A stretch of 64,000 nt of DNA, from positions 943,615 through 1,007,614 of the forward strand of contig OZ038465.1 of the NCBI GenBank assembly GCA_964036295.1. The letters are read 5' to 3'. The notes beneath the pieces were generated by a model. That model had not been told where the DNA came from. It worked only from the letters and a program-made list of their open reading frames with translations, and did not search any database. The position numbers and the translations under genes were made by a program. This document shows, in pieces, positions 1 through 13,337 of this stretch; position 1 is the stretch's first letter; each line of letters begins with the position of its first letter. This DNA comes from Plumapathes pennacea. Its lineage: Eukaryota; Cnidaria; Anthozoa; Antipatharia; Myriopathidae.

Positions 1-353
1 AAAATGGTTAAAAGTTTAGTAGTGGTCGATTTCAACCGCTCGAAGCACGTTTGTTCGCTGAATATTTATTCTGTCCAAGCAAGCATTTTCGTCTCCAGCG
101 CATTTATCGCAGCACATTTAATCTGAATTGAACTTCGATCATTTGGTGGCATAACTTCTTTAATTTTCTCTGTCAAGATTTTTAAATCGATGACCGGATT
201 GGAAGCTGTAAGTGAATCTTTGTGTAAATGAGTGTGCGTACATTTTGCCTGGGATTGAATGAAAACAGTTTTGCTCGAAGTCTCTGTTTTATGTTTGCTG
301 AAATATATTTTATATAAAGGTAAAACTACGTCACAGTCATATAATAAATCCCT

Positions 354-490
354 CATTCGATGGTTTAGCGCGTAATACGGGCCGGCATTTTACTCGTTAC
401 TCGCATTTTTCCTCGCCCCGCGGCGGGGCTCGGAAAAATACGAGCAACTCGTAAAATACCGGCCCGTATTACGCGCTAAACCATCGAATA
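354..490. repeat. Long perfect-arm hairpin (palindromic element)
   Basis: Two arms of about 60 bases beginning ATTCGATGGTTTAGCGCGTA are almost exact reverse complements around a GC-rich loop near 415-427. It lies in the presumed last visible intron of gene A. It looks like a palindromic MITE-type relic; there is no coding potential. Confidence 0.8.
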
Positions 491-931
491 AGATGTATAT
501 ATCGAATAACCATGATAGACAATGATTAATGGAGAAGGGAGGAAAAGCCTGGCCAATAAACGCATAAACAATAAATTGATCTTTGACATAAGTAGACATG
601 ATAGCAACCTTTTGAAGTCAAACGAATTCTAAAAACTAAAGAAAACGCTTGAGACAACAAGTCAACAAAACGCACTCACAACTGATAGTTTCAAATGCAA
701 CTAAATCAAAACATATCAAATGTGCACGTGCACATACAAGCATCTTTTCTTATCTTGCTGCTGCTTTTCACTTATTCGCCAAATCACATTATTATCCAGT
801 AATGCCGTACGTGGTCGTTGGGCTTGTGACCACTCCCTCCTGTTCCCGTCCCCACCCCCAAGATTCAAACACGACGTACAAAGGCTTCCTCCTTCACAAA
901 ATATGTTAAAATTTCTTGTCTAAATACAAAC

Positions 932-1169
932 CTTTTATCTTCTTTCATATAAAAGTTTGCTTTACTGCCATAAACCATGACCGTTAGAGCTGCAGTGTCG
1001 GGAGCTTCAGCAAGGATAGAGACTGGAGTCAGCGTGCCATCGTCTATGGTCTTCATCCACCAACACATACTCAAGTTGGTCAAGGAGGGAGGGGAGGGAG
1101 GGGGAGCCAACACTACGGAGTCTGTTACCGTCCTCGTGGGAAACTTCAACTCATAATCATTTTGTTCAG
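932..1169 (-). other. Gene A pentraxin-like domain 5, first exon only
   Basis: A single exon, phase 1 in and 2 out, starts a fifth domain (DYELKFP, then LSMCWWMKT). A proline-rich insert, LAPPPSPPS, precedes the first strand. The WHH and GQ-x-QD exons are not found in bases 1-931, which therefore look like intron, and the rest must lie beyond the left edge. Confidence 0.75.
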
Positions 1170-3874
1170 CTGTAAAACAAAAATACGTCCTCTGTCTTCA
1201 CACATCACTACATACATCCATACATTTCAATGCTTTCAATTAACTTAATCAGCACTTGTTCATATACACACATGACACTGTTACATACACATAGCATCCC
1301 TTACAAACATGCACAGATGGTTCACATGATTACTAAATTTAAACAGGTTAAACCTGGTCTGGTGCAGCTGGATGGAGTTAAGATCTTTGCTGCGCCTCTG
1401 ACGTCATTTCTCAGCTGGGACCAGGACAGGGCGTTGCCGTTGCACAGATCCGGGACACGTAACATATCCCTGATGAAGTCTCCCGGATGAACTAGGTTCC
1501 ATACGTTCACTTTGCTAAGCAGACCACTGAAAGCCTCTTCACTTGTCAAACTACCACCTGTGAAAAATAAAGACCCACTCTCAGCATGAAGTATATGGAA
1601 ACACGAGTGAGCCAAAGAATCGCAGAGCTGGACTGTGGACTGTCTGAGCAGGGATTAACTACTACAACGTCAATTACACAGGCCGTAAAGAAGAACTTTA
1701 AAAGAACCAGAAGCCACAGTAACAACTCTTCACTTGCTTGCACTATGAGAAACAAATCAGATCACAACTGTTAAGCATGTAACGGTATTTCGATTACTTT
1801 TGCTTTACAATGAAAGCATAACAAGCTTCAAGATGAAGCCTTAAATCAGATTGGTGAGCCCGGCTCAGAGAATGTCACAAATTTGCTGAGAGTAGTCCTA
1901 AAATCGTACCAAGCGCAGAATTATTGAAGGCAAGTAGAACACAATTTGGACATTCAATCAATCAAAAAACCGTTTTTCTATTTTCCTGTGATTTATATTG
2001 ACCTGTTTTATGGTTTAGTTGTGTTGATCCCTTGTCGTATTATATTTACTTTGACCCACCCCGTTATACCAAACGTATTCAGCCATCCTTACTTAGAAAA
2101 AGAAACCTTAATTAATTGTACTGACCATAGCTGTCTTGATGCTGACCAATCATTAAACTTCCTCCTCCAGAGATGGACTGTCCTTGGGCGTGGTCGGAGC
2201 ATTCTGATTTAAACCCGTCAATAAACAGACAGTTTGTACCATTTACACTTTCCCACGTTGCACACAAGTGGTGCCAAGTGTCATCTCGAAGGTTTACTGA
2301 TGCCACACTGTCATCACTGAAAATTGAATGGAATCTTCAGGTGCCCTGCTCAGTTAATAGACTGATGCTGTTGCTGCTACTGCTAATGACGATTATTGCA
2401 TGACTTCACATTTTCGAGTGCAAATAAAGGCCAAAATGATTGCAAATATGGGAGCGTATTGCACTCGTCAGGAACCAAATCAACTGGTTTATTAACTTAC
2501 GTGATCAATTTTCGCAAGCAAAGTTTACGAACGCGTCAATTTTTTTTATCCATTTTGTGCGCGGATAGAATAAACGTTTGGCCCTGCTTCGTTTGTCTTA
2601 TAATAAACAAATTATTACACGAAAAGCACCTCCTTTTAACAACATTATGATAATAATATATGATGGCTAAATATCTCTTTGATTTGTTCTTCTCTCGCAA
2701 ATTTAATGTGCACCTCCGTGAATCAGAGAAGACTGAAGCCCCCACCCCCCACATTACCTGGCGATCTCGTTATTAATTTTCACTTGCAGGTTATTCGTGT
2801 TCACTAAACGTAGCGTCAACGCGTCTGCTTTCTCGGGGGTCGCGTATGAAAACAGCGCAAGTACAGTGTCACTAGCGCTGGTCTTCATCCACAGACAAAC
2901 GGTGAACGACTTGAGTGTTGGCATGGAGTCCGACCGGGCGAAGTCTGTCACCGTTTTGCTGGCAATGAACAAGTCATAATCCGTCACATAATCTGAAGAG
3001 AAAAAAATCAATATGTAAATCAGTGGTTTATTTCTGGTGCTATATTTAAGAAATATATAACGCGTCACCGTGTAATATAGCCTCATCTAAACACGGGGGA
3101 AGTTGGGAGAACACGAGAGTAGCGCAAGGAAACCACGAGGCCGCCGAGTGGTTTCCGGCGCTACTCGAGTGTTCTCCCAACTTCCCAAGTGTTTAGATGA
3201 GGCTATATTACACGGGAACACGTTATATATTTCTTTTATAAAATAATTAGTCAAGTAAAGAGCATCGCGTATCGCGTCAGCGTGTAATATACTCTCATCT
3301 AACACGGTTATTTAGCCAATCAGGGCGCGCGTAGTATCATAATTATTTTATAAATCCTAATACCAACTGTGAACGGAACTACAGCAGAACCATAAATAAC
3401 GCTGGGGTCACGCTAGGATTCTTTCCAGGGGCTCAGCTAGAGTCGGCTTTGAGAAATTAAAGAAGCTGTCAGTGTTGGTGATGATGATGGTGATCATTGC
3501 TATGATCGTAGTGGTATTTATGGTTATCGGGATAGTAATGGTAACAGTCATGGTGAATGTGATGGTAATAGTGGTATTGATGGCTAAGTTGATGATGGTA
3601 GTGATGGTGATGGTATGGGTGGTGGTGGTGGTGTTGATGGTGATCGTGATAGTTATATGGTGATGGTAATGGTGATCATGGTGGAGATGATGATGATGTC
3701 CATGGTGATGGTGATGGTGATGGTGATGGTGATGGTGGCTGTTATGGTGATGGTGGTGATGATGGTGATGGTGATGATGATGGTGATGGTGATGATGATG
3801 ATGGTGATGATGATGATGATGATAATGATGGTAATGGTGATGGTGATGGTGATGGTGATGGTGATGGTGATGGA

Positions 3875-3923
<49 letters not shown>

Positions 3924-6900
3924 TTGATGATGATGATGATGATGATGATGGTGATGATGATGGTGATGGTGATGGTGGCTGTTATGGTGATGGTGGTGAC
4001 GAAGGTGGTAATGTTGCTGGAGGTGATGGTGAACTTAAGTTATACCGTGACGAATCCAGGATGAAGGCTTTATGATTGTTGCATCTCCATTCACGTTGTA
4101 CTTGAAAGATTCCCAGGACACCACAGCGCCGTGCCAGTGACCGCGACTGCGAAACATCAAAGCTATGACTTCCTGTGAATACGACGTGCCCCACACGTTT
4201 ACTTGGCTAAGTTCACCAACAAAGGCTTCTTGGAGCGTGAAGTTAGAACCTACGAATAAAACAAAACATAACGATATCAACACAGGTGCACACGTGCACA
4301 CTTACACGTAGCCTACCATGCAGGCGTTCCAGGCAAAAGTCGTTCGGGAGTAGGACTTCGTCGATGCAAAAGCTGTGAAAGGAATTTTGCCTGAAAACAA
4401 ACGGGGACGCCTGCACTACAGTCTAGCCTACACGAAGTATTCGCGCATTCACCATCAGTAAAAAGTTGAAAACGAAACTGGTTTAAACCCGGTTACTGTC
4501 CCTTCCATTCTCAAAAGTGAATTTATTTGAGACAACCAGGAAAGTGACGTTTTAGTCCTGAGCGGTCAGGTAGATTTAAAGTTGTTACCGCTATAAAGGC
4601 AAACATTCATCTTTACATAGGCAACATCTTTACAAAAGGTACATAATCGCAGTAAGCACAAAGTGATGCACGACCATGAACATGAAATGATAGCTTTTCA
4701 AAAAGGAAGCTACAGTAAATTTAATTAAGCGACCCGAGTTATGAGTGTTAACTTACCTAGCTCATCTTGTTTTTGCCCTACAATGAACATTCCACTTGCA
4801 TTGATCTTTTCACCGGTCTTATATCCAGCTTTACACAGTGTTTGGTTGCTGTCAATGTACATGCACCACTGACCATCGAAGTTTTGCCAAGTGAAACAGA
4901 TGTGGTGCCAACTGCCATCTCGAAGAAATTCTGTCCGCATCTCGTGTCTCCTTCAAAGTCAGTGGATAAATATGTTAAGCACAATACAATATGACGCAAG
5001 CGGGCCAAAACAGACAAACGGGCACCAATCTAATTCCATCATTTCTCTTTTAATGATATTCTGCCAAAAGATAGCTGCGTCAACCATACGAAAACTGACT
5101 AACCTACGCGGGAGAGCATTGATATTGAAGAAGATACTATTCTCCCCCAGCTCTGCGTACAATGCATTGTAATGCTCTGGAACAGCGTAAGAGAACAGGA
5201 CACCTGTCTCCATCGTTTTCATCCACAAGCAAATGGTGAGTTGGTGAAGAGTAAGCTGCATATCTTTAAACAAGGCATAATCAGTTGTACTTCTGCGTGG
5301 AAACTTCAGGTCGTAATCAGCTTCCTCTTCTGTGAAGAGAATGTATGGAAATCACAGGAAATCAAAATCACAGCGCAGAAACCAGCGTAGAAATGGATGT
5401 AGGAACTATAGACCAGAGGTAATTATGATTACTAAGACCACGTACTTTTCCATTCCCAAAGTGGAGTTGATGTCACCTCCACATTTCCTTTTCCAAGCGG
5501 AAGCACGAGTTTCCAGGAAATGACGTCGCCGCTTTCTGATCCACGATCTTTAGACAACGCGCCAACCGTCCCTGCAGTTTCAAACACAATATATATAATC
5601 ATGTATATATATACACATATAAATACACACATAAAAACATTTCCATACAAGTCATACATACGTACATACAAGTCATACATACGTACGTACATAAATTATA
5701 AATTCCAAGGACTAACCCTCGTGCAAGACGCTGCTCCACATATTTACATGACTCAGTTCTCCAACAAAAGTCATGGTTGGGTTGCCAGTTTCGTTTATGT
5801 TTTCCAGATACTGACCAATGCGAACCACTCCTCCACCAGGTATAGTGACACCTACACAGAATTCTGTGACGACTTTCCGAAGCACTCCGTCCAGGAAAAA
5901 CTGCACTTTTCCTTGAACGTTTTCCCAGGAAATGCACACGTGGTGCCATACGTTATCCGAGATAAAAGGAAGACTGATAGTCGTTCTGGCAAGAAATACA
6001 CAAATAATACTTACCAGTATATGTGTGGGGAAGATGCAGATCGCAAGTATGGAGGCATGATTGTTTAAAATTCTACATTCATAGAATGTTACAGCCTCTT
6101 ATCGTGATTACATTTAATCCGTAATACTTACCCACACTCCATGACGGTCAGTCTTATGTGTCCGCTGGAGGATAGTCTGTACCACAGGGCTCGTGACTCG
6201 GGTAGCACGTAGGATAAAATTGCGAATTTCTTTTTTGGAGTTTTCATCCAAAGACACAACGTGAACCGGTTGAGGGAGGGAAATGTTGGTGCCTCGACAT
6301 AATCTCTACTATCTGACGCTGGAAACCGCAGAGCAAATGTCGCCTCTAAACCTAAAGAACAGTAACTCAAATAAATACACAGTCAAGCACTAACAACCTG
6401 GGAAGTAGTTAATGTAAAATCTTCAGAGACTGAGACCAATTCACTTTTTGAGTGACTGCTGAAAGTAAGGCGTAGTTTTGTGTTTGCTTCGACTCTCGTT
6501 GATCAAAGTTTTGAAACATTCTCGGCCAATCAGGACGTGGAAAAGACTGTAAATTAGCTTAGCCTACTTGGAGCACGTGCTATTTATTTGCTCGAACTGC
6601 CAATTAGTCCCAAATAGAAATAGACATAAAGCGTCGTGCAAATTACTTTGGCTCGTGGTCTCCCATAACGGGTCTGTCGTTCAACCCTGTTCCTCCTTGA
6701 GTTATTTTTAGAATTTGTTTCCTTTCGAAATTCTTCGAAGTCTCTGCTGTCGCGTCCCCGGGGACATAGTTTCCACAACGTAATTCATGTTTTGTTTAGT
6801 CCCCCATATATTATAGCGTTGCCAAAACAATAAAACTAACCCTAATCTTTGTGCTGAGGTCTAAACTACCAAGACATTTCTAAAATGATCTCAGGAGGGG

Positions 6901-9900
6901 ACAGGATTGGCTCACACACATAATGTAGATGGACGCTCTGGAATAATGGATTCTTGTACTTACTAACTCCTGAGCAGATAGAAGGCCACTTGGCCTGAAC
7001 GTTTCCACGAATACCAGGAATAAAATCTTGCCAGCGTACCATGTCCCCAGGTAATAAACCAATCTTACAAATTGTAGACAATTTTTTGATAAATTCTGGT
7101 GGCACCTTCCCGTTGAACCAGTTAAATTCACTCAACAGCCCGACAAAACTGCTACCTCCCACAATCCCTTGCGATTTGCCCAGCACCAGGCGCCCTCGTC
7201 CAGGGATCACATAAGCTTTTTTCAACATCTTCCCGCGACCCCTTACAGCCCCATCAATCATGACATCCCAGTGACCCATTTCATTTTCCCATGATACAAC
7301 AACGTGATGCCACAGATTGTCGTCTAGAGGTGGGGTGTAGACATTCCTGAAGAAATAATTCATGAGAAACTGGGTTAAATATTTAGTTTATCAAGACGCC
7401 GGAAAATTACTCTCTCAAAGTTACTGTAACTCTGATTAAAGCAAGAAATCCCAAGAAGCACGCAATATTCCCGACTGCCTTACCTGGATTCGCCTCCGAT
7501 TACAAACTGACAGGATTGCATTTCTTGGCAAGCAAAAATAAGTTCCTTGGCCTCCGAGGCCGTGGTATAGGAAAAAATTGTCGACGAAGCATTGGCAGTT
7601 GTCCTTAGCCAAACACTCGCTGTGAATATCGTTATGTTATTCCGGTCCACATCAAGCTCCACATAGTTTTCGGAGCCTCCTTTCTTAAATTCTATGTCGA
7701 AGTCTCCTAAGGCTAAGAAGCAAAATCAACATAATTGATCTCAATTAGTTGAAATGCTGATACATAACTGTGCCTTCGGTTGTCCAAGCAATCCCCCCTC
7801 CGGAGGGGGGTAAAGACAAGACAGGCACACACGAACGAAAACGAACTGAGTTCTGATTACAACAAGAAACTGGCATATTCAAAGCAAACAATGAGCAAAG
7901 AGACACAGAAGATATAGAAATACAGATGGAATGGCACAGGGTAAGAGATAAATGAAACACCTCACACAAATCAAACATTCAATAATTTCGCTGAAATGCA
8001 ACACCGATTTTAATCCAACGCACCCTTTGTAAACTGGCAACTGTCGCCATAATTGTCAGGTCCACAAATACATGTACGCGCCTGCGCAGTCGTCGAGCAG
8101 GGATCAACACACGTACCACCATTCGCGCATGGAAACGAAGCGCAGCTGCTAGGCTTGAGAACAAAACGCACAAAAATGTAAGTCAAAATGGCACAATAAT
8201 ATTGCAAGTTAGCTAAATCCTATTTACAAATTCACACACGTCACAAACTAAATGCAGACCTTTCGTTGTGAAATGTTACAAGTTAAAGCTTTTCATTACA
8301 TGGCATAAAAATACAGTTTTTCATCTTTTGAAAAATTTAATTATCAAGTTACGTGAAGTGTTACAATTACAGTTTTACAAGGTACGTGAAGTGTTACGTT
8401 ACAAAGCGTAAATGGTGAATCAACCTTAGGTTGATGTGGGAATTCAGAACGCGGTAGAATTAAGTGTTAGCTGGCATTTCGAGCGTTAGCCTTTCGTCGG
8501 AGCAAGGTAAGAAATATGAGTTAGGAGGCAGGGTGGAGGTGCACGTACCTCGGAGGAAATATGTAAATTGTCAAAAAAAAGGAACTGTAACTGGAGGGTA
8601 GAGGCTGTCAAAGGCAAGTCACTGACACATCTGCTAATAGGAACAAACCTACCCCGCTTAGGAGGTTGTCAAAAAAGGCAGAAAAATTGTTGAATTGTGG
8701 GTAGACCGAGGTAAAAGATACGTGAAGGGACAGCAAGAAATAGAGGAGGAAATACAAAAGTCGTAAAACTGAATCTTATAAGGTAGCGTAAAGCACACAA
8801 AGCAGGAAAAACGTTGTTACTAACATTTTCACCGGGGTGATAGTAGCTGTATCCAGATTTATTCACGAGCTCAGCAGTCGTTGCCGCAGTAGCACCATTT
8901 AGTTCGCACACGTGGTCCACCTTATCGCCTTCCTCATAGTTAATCGACGAACACCTCGGCTCACTGAGACACTCAAATACACAGTCCAACGAACATGTGA
9001 CCTTCCGCGTGTCAATCACGTGATTTGGTAATATTCGATCTGGGAGCAACAAAAGCGTTGCTAAATTTGAGGATTTTTTTAAAGGACGCATTGTGCATCG
9101 TGCAGAAATAAAAAAAAAGGAGTTATTGTAAAAGAGTGAAAAAAATATGAAATGAATATTATTGTTATGCTTTGACTGTATTAAAAGACATGATTTGGGA
9201 AGAAAACGCAGGGCGCACGGGTGTACATCACACGCACAATACAAAAAAACACCCAACTTACACGCCACTACACATAAACTGCACCACCAATAATTTTAAG
9301 GTTGTGATCACTGGTCACACAAGCGCTAGAACCCAGCTTAGCACGCGGAAATGGACATCGGTTCGTTTGACGCTTCGCCTCGCGTGAAAGCAAGCATATG
9401 CACAATCAATTATGGTAAAGTCAAGCGAAGGTGAGCGTGCTTCAAGCGCAAGTGTGACCACGGCCTAAAATATCGTAAACACGCACCACACAAAGAACCT
9501 GTCTTGAAATACCAGAAATTGGAATTGTCTCAGAGACAACAGGCTCGGAAAGATGTCCGGTATTCAAATTCTTCGCCCAAAGTGGATATGATAATCTTGC
9601 GCTATTTGTGCCAAAATATGTTCACTTCCACTGTGAACTGTCAGTACGCCAATGTCGAACAAGTTCCATTTCCGTTCCAATGATCAGTCTACATTTTTTG
9701 TCAATTCTGTGAAGTTTTTGCCGGCTGTCAATGATTAGCTATATATCTGCCTTAATATGCAACTTTGTTACAACACGTCAAAACACAAATCAAATGAAAC
9801 TAACATTTTTCACGTGCTTGATCAAGAATCATTTTCGAAAACGACGCATTTCACTAAGCCAGCTATCATATGACTGATGTTCACCTTAAAACGTGCATTT

Positions 9901-11276
9901 CTGTCATGTGAGTTGTGGTCTACTGTGTAAAAACATGCATGCAATATTGAAAACAAGCGTCACCTTCAAACCCAGCATGTAATCAGGGGCTTCTTGTGGA
10001 TTGTCCTGTTACAATCATACGACGAAGTTCTGTTTCCTTTCATCGAAAAGCGGAGAGCGAACGACTGTCGATGGGTCGTACGACTCGTCAACTGAGTGTT
10101 AAATTCAGTCGACGGTTTAAAACTCCAGTCCGAAGCAGTAATTCGAGGCTATTTAAACTCCTTCACTTCATATTACGGTGAACACGCCAGTTGAGATTCC
10201 TTGGTTGAAGCCGCCATCTTTGTTTTATGCACCTATCAATGTAAACCCCGGGGGGGGGGGGGGGGGGAGTGCGGGCAAGGGGCGGGGATTTGACCAAAAA
10301 ATAAAAATTCCAGTCAAATTCCCGAGGGTGGGGACATAAATGTTATTCAAATGTATCTATAATAAGACCCACCCAGGGGCAGAAAAGTTCTACAACAAAC
10401 AACTGACAAATACTTTCAACTTCCTGAACGCGTGATGTAACCGCGTCTGAAGATTGGACCCAGGCGCTTCCCGGTCAAAGACAAATGTCCCGACGCTCGG
10501 GCTGCGACTAGCAATCAAATGCCCGACAGATGGGATTGTCCGTGTTGTCAAATCCCACCCACCTCGGGCTTTACATTGATAAGTGCATTATTCTCGAAGC
10601 GAGGTTAGCCGAGCGAGCCTGGTAAAGAGCGCGACAGACTGACAGGGAGGTAGTTGATCAAAAGGCCATGTTCACACTATTTACTCAGAAGATGCAAAAA
10701 TATCGGTTTTCGGTGACCAAAAACTCCGTCTTTGTGTGAACGAGAGTCCAAAACGGATAAATAAAGGTGCATTTTCAAACAAAAACGGGCTACTTTTTGT
10801 AACAGCATTTTGTTCGCGTTTTGTGATTGGCTAATAAGCAGTTGCGACGGCTACGTCACAGAAGTGTTTGTTCTGTTTGGCCACAAGCAGTTATCGATTT
10901 GACCGATCTCCTATGGATAATTTAACATGGTTTTAGATTTATATATAACATGACTACACGTCGAGGTTAGCACCCTCGGAGGGCTCGGCGACAAACCAAA
11001 CACGATACATACATATTACAAACATACAAATATAAAATATATAGACTATTCCGGACTGGCAGCCGAACCCGGTATAACTGAACTAAGGATTCTTATGAAT
11101 CTACACAACGCATGCGCAGTTTTACCTTTTAGAACCCTTCTAAAATTACCAGTCCTGAGGCATTGCCCTCTGAATGGTTCGTTTGCCGAGTAACCCTTGA
11201 CAACCAACATTAACAGTAGAAACCCTGCTGTGATTAGCAGGTGCTTGAATGATACGCCTGTGTGTACACACATCAT
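932..11276 (-). CDS. Gene A: PAN-EGF-multi-pentraxin secreted protein, 3' end outside window
   Basis: Fifteen exons are seen, in transcript order: 11276-11126, 9039-8825, 8153-8024, 7712-7484, 7346-6964, 6351-6132, 5985-5717, 5571-5446, 5329-5104, 4947-4757, 4249-4046, 2992-2758, 2316-2126, 1557-1354 and 1169-932. All use GT-AG sites and the phases agree throughout (3212 nt, about 1070 codons). Reading order: signal peptide (hydrophobic run LLITAGFLLLMLVV), PAN/apple domain, EGF domain, four full pentraxin-like domains and the first exon of a fifth. The frame is still open at 932, so the gene continues left of position 1. The start is the first of two adjacent ATGs just after a cag that looks like a 3' splice site, which suggests an intron in the 5' UTR. 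The likely role is a secreted or surface lectin-like recognition or adhesion protein; the ligand is unknown. Gene B is its divergent paralogue. Confidence 0.85.
1354..2992 (-). other. Gene A pentraxin-like domain 4
   Basis: Exons 2992-2758, 2316-2126 and 1557-1354 have the same 1-2, 2-1, 1-1 phase pattern and encode residues 782-991. Landmarks are FTVCLWMKT, TWHHLCATWES, GQHQDSYG (calcium-site string kept), FSGLLSKVNVW and the closing PSSC. Confidence 0.82.
3066..3345. repeat. Palindromic MITE-like element, copy 1
   Basis: Arms starting CCGTGTAATATAGCCTCATC pair over about 75 bases around a GGCC centre near 3148, followed by a tail with CCAATCAGGGCGCGCGTAGT. A related copy lies at 43240-43415, so this is a repeat family. 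It sits in an intron of gene A. Confidence 0.8.
3472..4035. repeat. Microsatellite of (GAT)n/(GATGGT)n type
   Basis: About 560 bases of imperfect GAT, GGT and GATGGT units run up to the end of a gene A pentraxin exon, whose donor lies only about 10 bases away. The long Met/Val-rich reading frame over it is a repeat artefact. Confidence 0.95.
4046..5329 (-). other. Gene A pentraxin-like domain 3
   Basis: Three exons (5329-5104, 4947-4757, 4249-4046) with phases 1-2, 2-1 and 1-1 encode residues 575-781. It keeps LTICLWMKT, SWHHICFTWQN and the calcium-site string GQKQDELG, then FVGELSQVNVW. For the first exon I chose the gttagt donor at 5103; the nearby gtaggt would break the frame into the next exon. 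Confidence 0.82.
5446..6351 (-). other. Gene A pentraxin-like domain 2
   Basis: Exons 6351-6132, 5985-5717 and 5571-5446 encode residues 370-574. Landmarks are FTLCLWMKT, VWHHVCISWENV, GGGVVRIGQ and FVGELSHVNMW. The calcium-site region reads GQYLENINETG rather than GQ-x-QD. The intron normally placed after the LG of the site is missing, and another intron lies downstream, after the NMW motif. Confidence 0.82.
6964..7712 (-). other. Gene A pentraxin-like domain 1
   Basis: Two exons (7712-7484 and 7346-6964) encode residues 166-369. Recognisable landmarks are LWHHVVVSWEN, IDGAVRG, a GxGxLVLG strand, then FVGLLSEFNWF and a closing Cys. The usual calcium-site string GQ-x-QD is replaced by GKSQG, so calcium binding may be lost. 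Gene B's first domain splits this second exon with an extra intron. Confidence 0.8.
8024..8153 (-). other. Gene A EGF-like domain exon
   Basis: The exon encodes residues 123-165 with C-x4-C-x5-C spacing (CASFPCANGGTC) and a CxC...GDSC ending. There are seven cysteines: one extra lies between the third and fourth canonical positions (VDPC). Gene B has the same extra cysteine, so it is probably real and could form an intermolecular disulfide. Confidence 0.85.
8825..9039 (-). other. Gene A PAN/apple domain exon
   Basis: One exon, phase 1 in and phase 0 out, encodes residues 51-122. It shows the apple-type pattern: HVI, then paired cysteines in LDCVFECL, then PRCSS, and finally CELNG followed by GYSYYHPGEN. 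PAN/apple domains usually bind protein or carbohydrate. The matching exon in gene B is also 215 nt long and has the same phases. Confidence 0.8.
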
Positions 11277-13337
11277 CTGCAAAGGAAAATCAGGTAATAA
11301 GGAATCTATGCAAATAATTCAACTGCTTCACAACTAGATAAGTAGCTATCTTTTCCCTACAAATATCACTAACTTAAGGTCGGGTCTTCAATAAACTATT
11401 TTTGATTGCGACACTGGAGTCTAACAGCAGTTTATCATAACAGCGTGAAAGCAATTTCATCCAGCGAGCAATTTACAGTATACTTTTATGGACGTTGTTA
11501 ATCTTTCAAACTTGCAGCACAAATACTATTATCAAGCTCAGCTAGATTCAACGAATATTGGTCAAAACTCGACGACTGACAAATCGAAAAAGTAGACAAT
11601 TTGTAGGTTACGGTGGTTAGTGTTAACTAATTTCTATAAAAATACCTCAAAATAGCAGACACTTGATATGTCGTTCAGTTGTATGCCTATGAATCAGATT
11701 AAATTGTTCTTCAAGAAAGATTAATGTTTGAATTTCAAGACAAAGCTCAAGAAGTTTCGCCAGTATGAGCACTTCTGGTTCTCTAATTCAATTGCCAAAG
11801 GTCGCTTTCGCAAGAATTGCGGAGGTAAAACTGAAGTTGAATTAATCTTCTTCGTCCAAATCATAAGCTAATCAAAAAGCGGGAAACTGACGTGATATTG
11901 AAAAATTAAATATTTGAGATATCACTTTAGTTTCCTTGAGTCGGCTTAGTGAACCTGAATTATGGCGACAGACTACATCCAAAGACTAGAAACAATAACG
12001 TGACCAATTGGATGTAGTTTCAAAAGTTTGGGTTGCGGTTTAAAGCATATAAAAGAAACCAACAGTTTGCGGCAATGCGTGCAACTAGTAACATTTAAGA
12101 TACACGATGCAATATAAAGTATTTCGACACAAGAAACGAGCGACGGTCACTTGGCAGGTGTTTTTGAATTCCGAAACGACCAGAATGTTAAAATATTTAA
12201 GATAAACGCGGAAACACTATAAACAAGTAACCTTAGAACACGATACTTGCTCAGAATGAAGGTCCTGGGGCTACATGGGCCGTTTTAATAGTAAATGACT
12301 ATCGCGTATACTTACGAAAGTCGCAACAGAGAAATGTCGGCTTTGCACGTCCTAGGGCTGCATTCGTTTGAACAGTTATGCTCTGAATGAAGCTTATACA
12401 TATATTATTACACGCTGCGAAATGGCAAAAAGCAATCTTCTTCTCTTAATTAAGATTGATAAATGCCTTGCAAACAAATGACTCATTCCGGCCTTGAAAT
12501 ACACTATTTTGAAGAAAGTGAAGAAAAACTAAAATAACGCCTATTTTTGTACATCAAACGAGTTAGTCATAGTCATTTTTTGTATGGCAACTCGGAATCT
12601 TTAGCTCAAATATTAATTAGAATATTAAGGAAAAACAATTCAGTTTCTTGTCAAAAGTTGTCTAAGTCTCAAGACCTCATCAGGCGCTAAAGTTAGGACA
12701 CAAGTCACGTGGATCTTCTTGGGATATCTAGTCCTTGTTACTTCTACTGCACTGAATCGTTCAGAGAATGCAATCATGAAGAGTAACAAAGCGTCCTCTA
12801 TTATACCTCATTTGGTCGTCATTTTCAAAATTCAATCAATTTTGTTATGATTTTATACATTAATAGTAATCACGCAACCAGTGCAAAGCAGGTGCCAATT
12901 TACCAAGCATTACTTTATTGAAACTTTGCCGTTTTCTTCATCAATTCTGAGCGGTAAGTGTACGAGATTACAAAATGCAAATCTTAGACTGGAATATAAA
13001 TGATCAGATCTAGGGGGATCTAAAATCAAGGGATTCTAAACTAAACTCAGCTTTTCTAAGTAGTATTTTCCCACCAAAAGTTCCCGTTATCTGCACTTTT
13101 GCGAACTTTATTCCAATCCGCCGAAATCAAGAAATCTCTTTGATTTTAAATGTTCATTCCTCCAAAAATTAAAGATTTTTATTTTTTTGAAAAAAAAAAA
13201 AAAGATGTTAAAATTACTTGGTCTTCAACAGAATGGGCCTAATGGTCTTAGATTTAGAAACCGTTAATTGCGGAGGAACTACAAATGGGTCATTTACCAA
13301 ACAACAAATTAAACCCGTTTCGGACAGACCATTATTT

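Noticed and set aside
3615..4064. 149-codon Met/Val-rich frame
   Set aside because: Produced by the (GAT/GGT)n microsatellite; it also runs antisense into a real gene A exon.
5520..6068. 182-codon plus-strand frame
   Set aside because: Antisense to two gene A pentraxin exons and a TACATA repeat.
8669..9268. 199-codon minus-strand frame
   Set aside because: Only 8825-9039 is the genuine PAN exon; the rest reads through introns on both sides.
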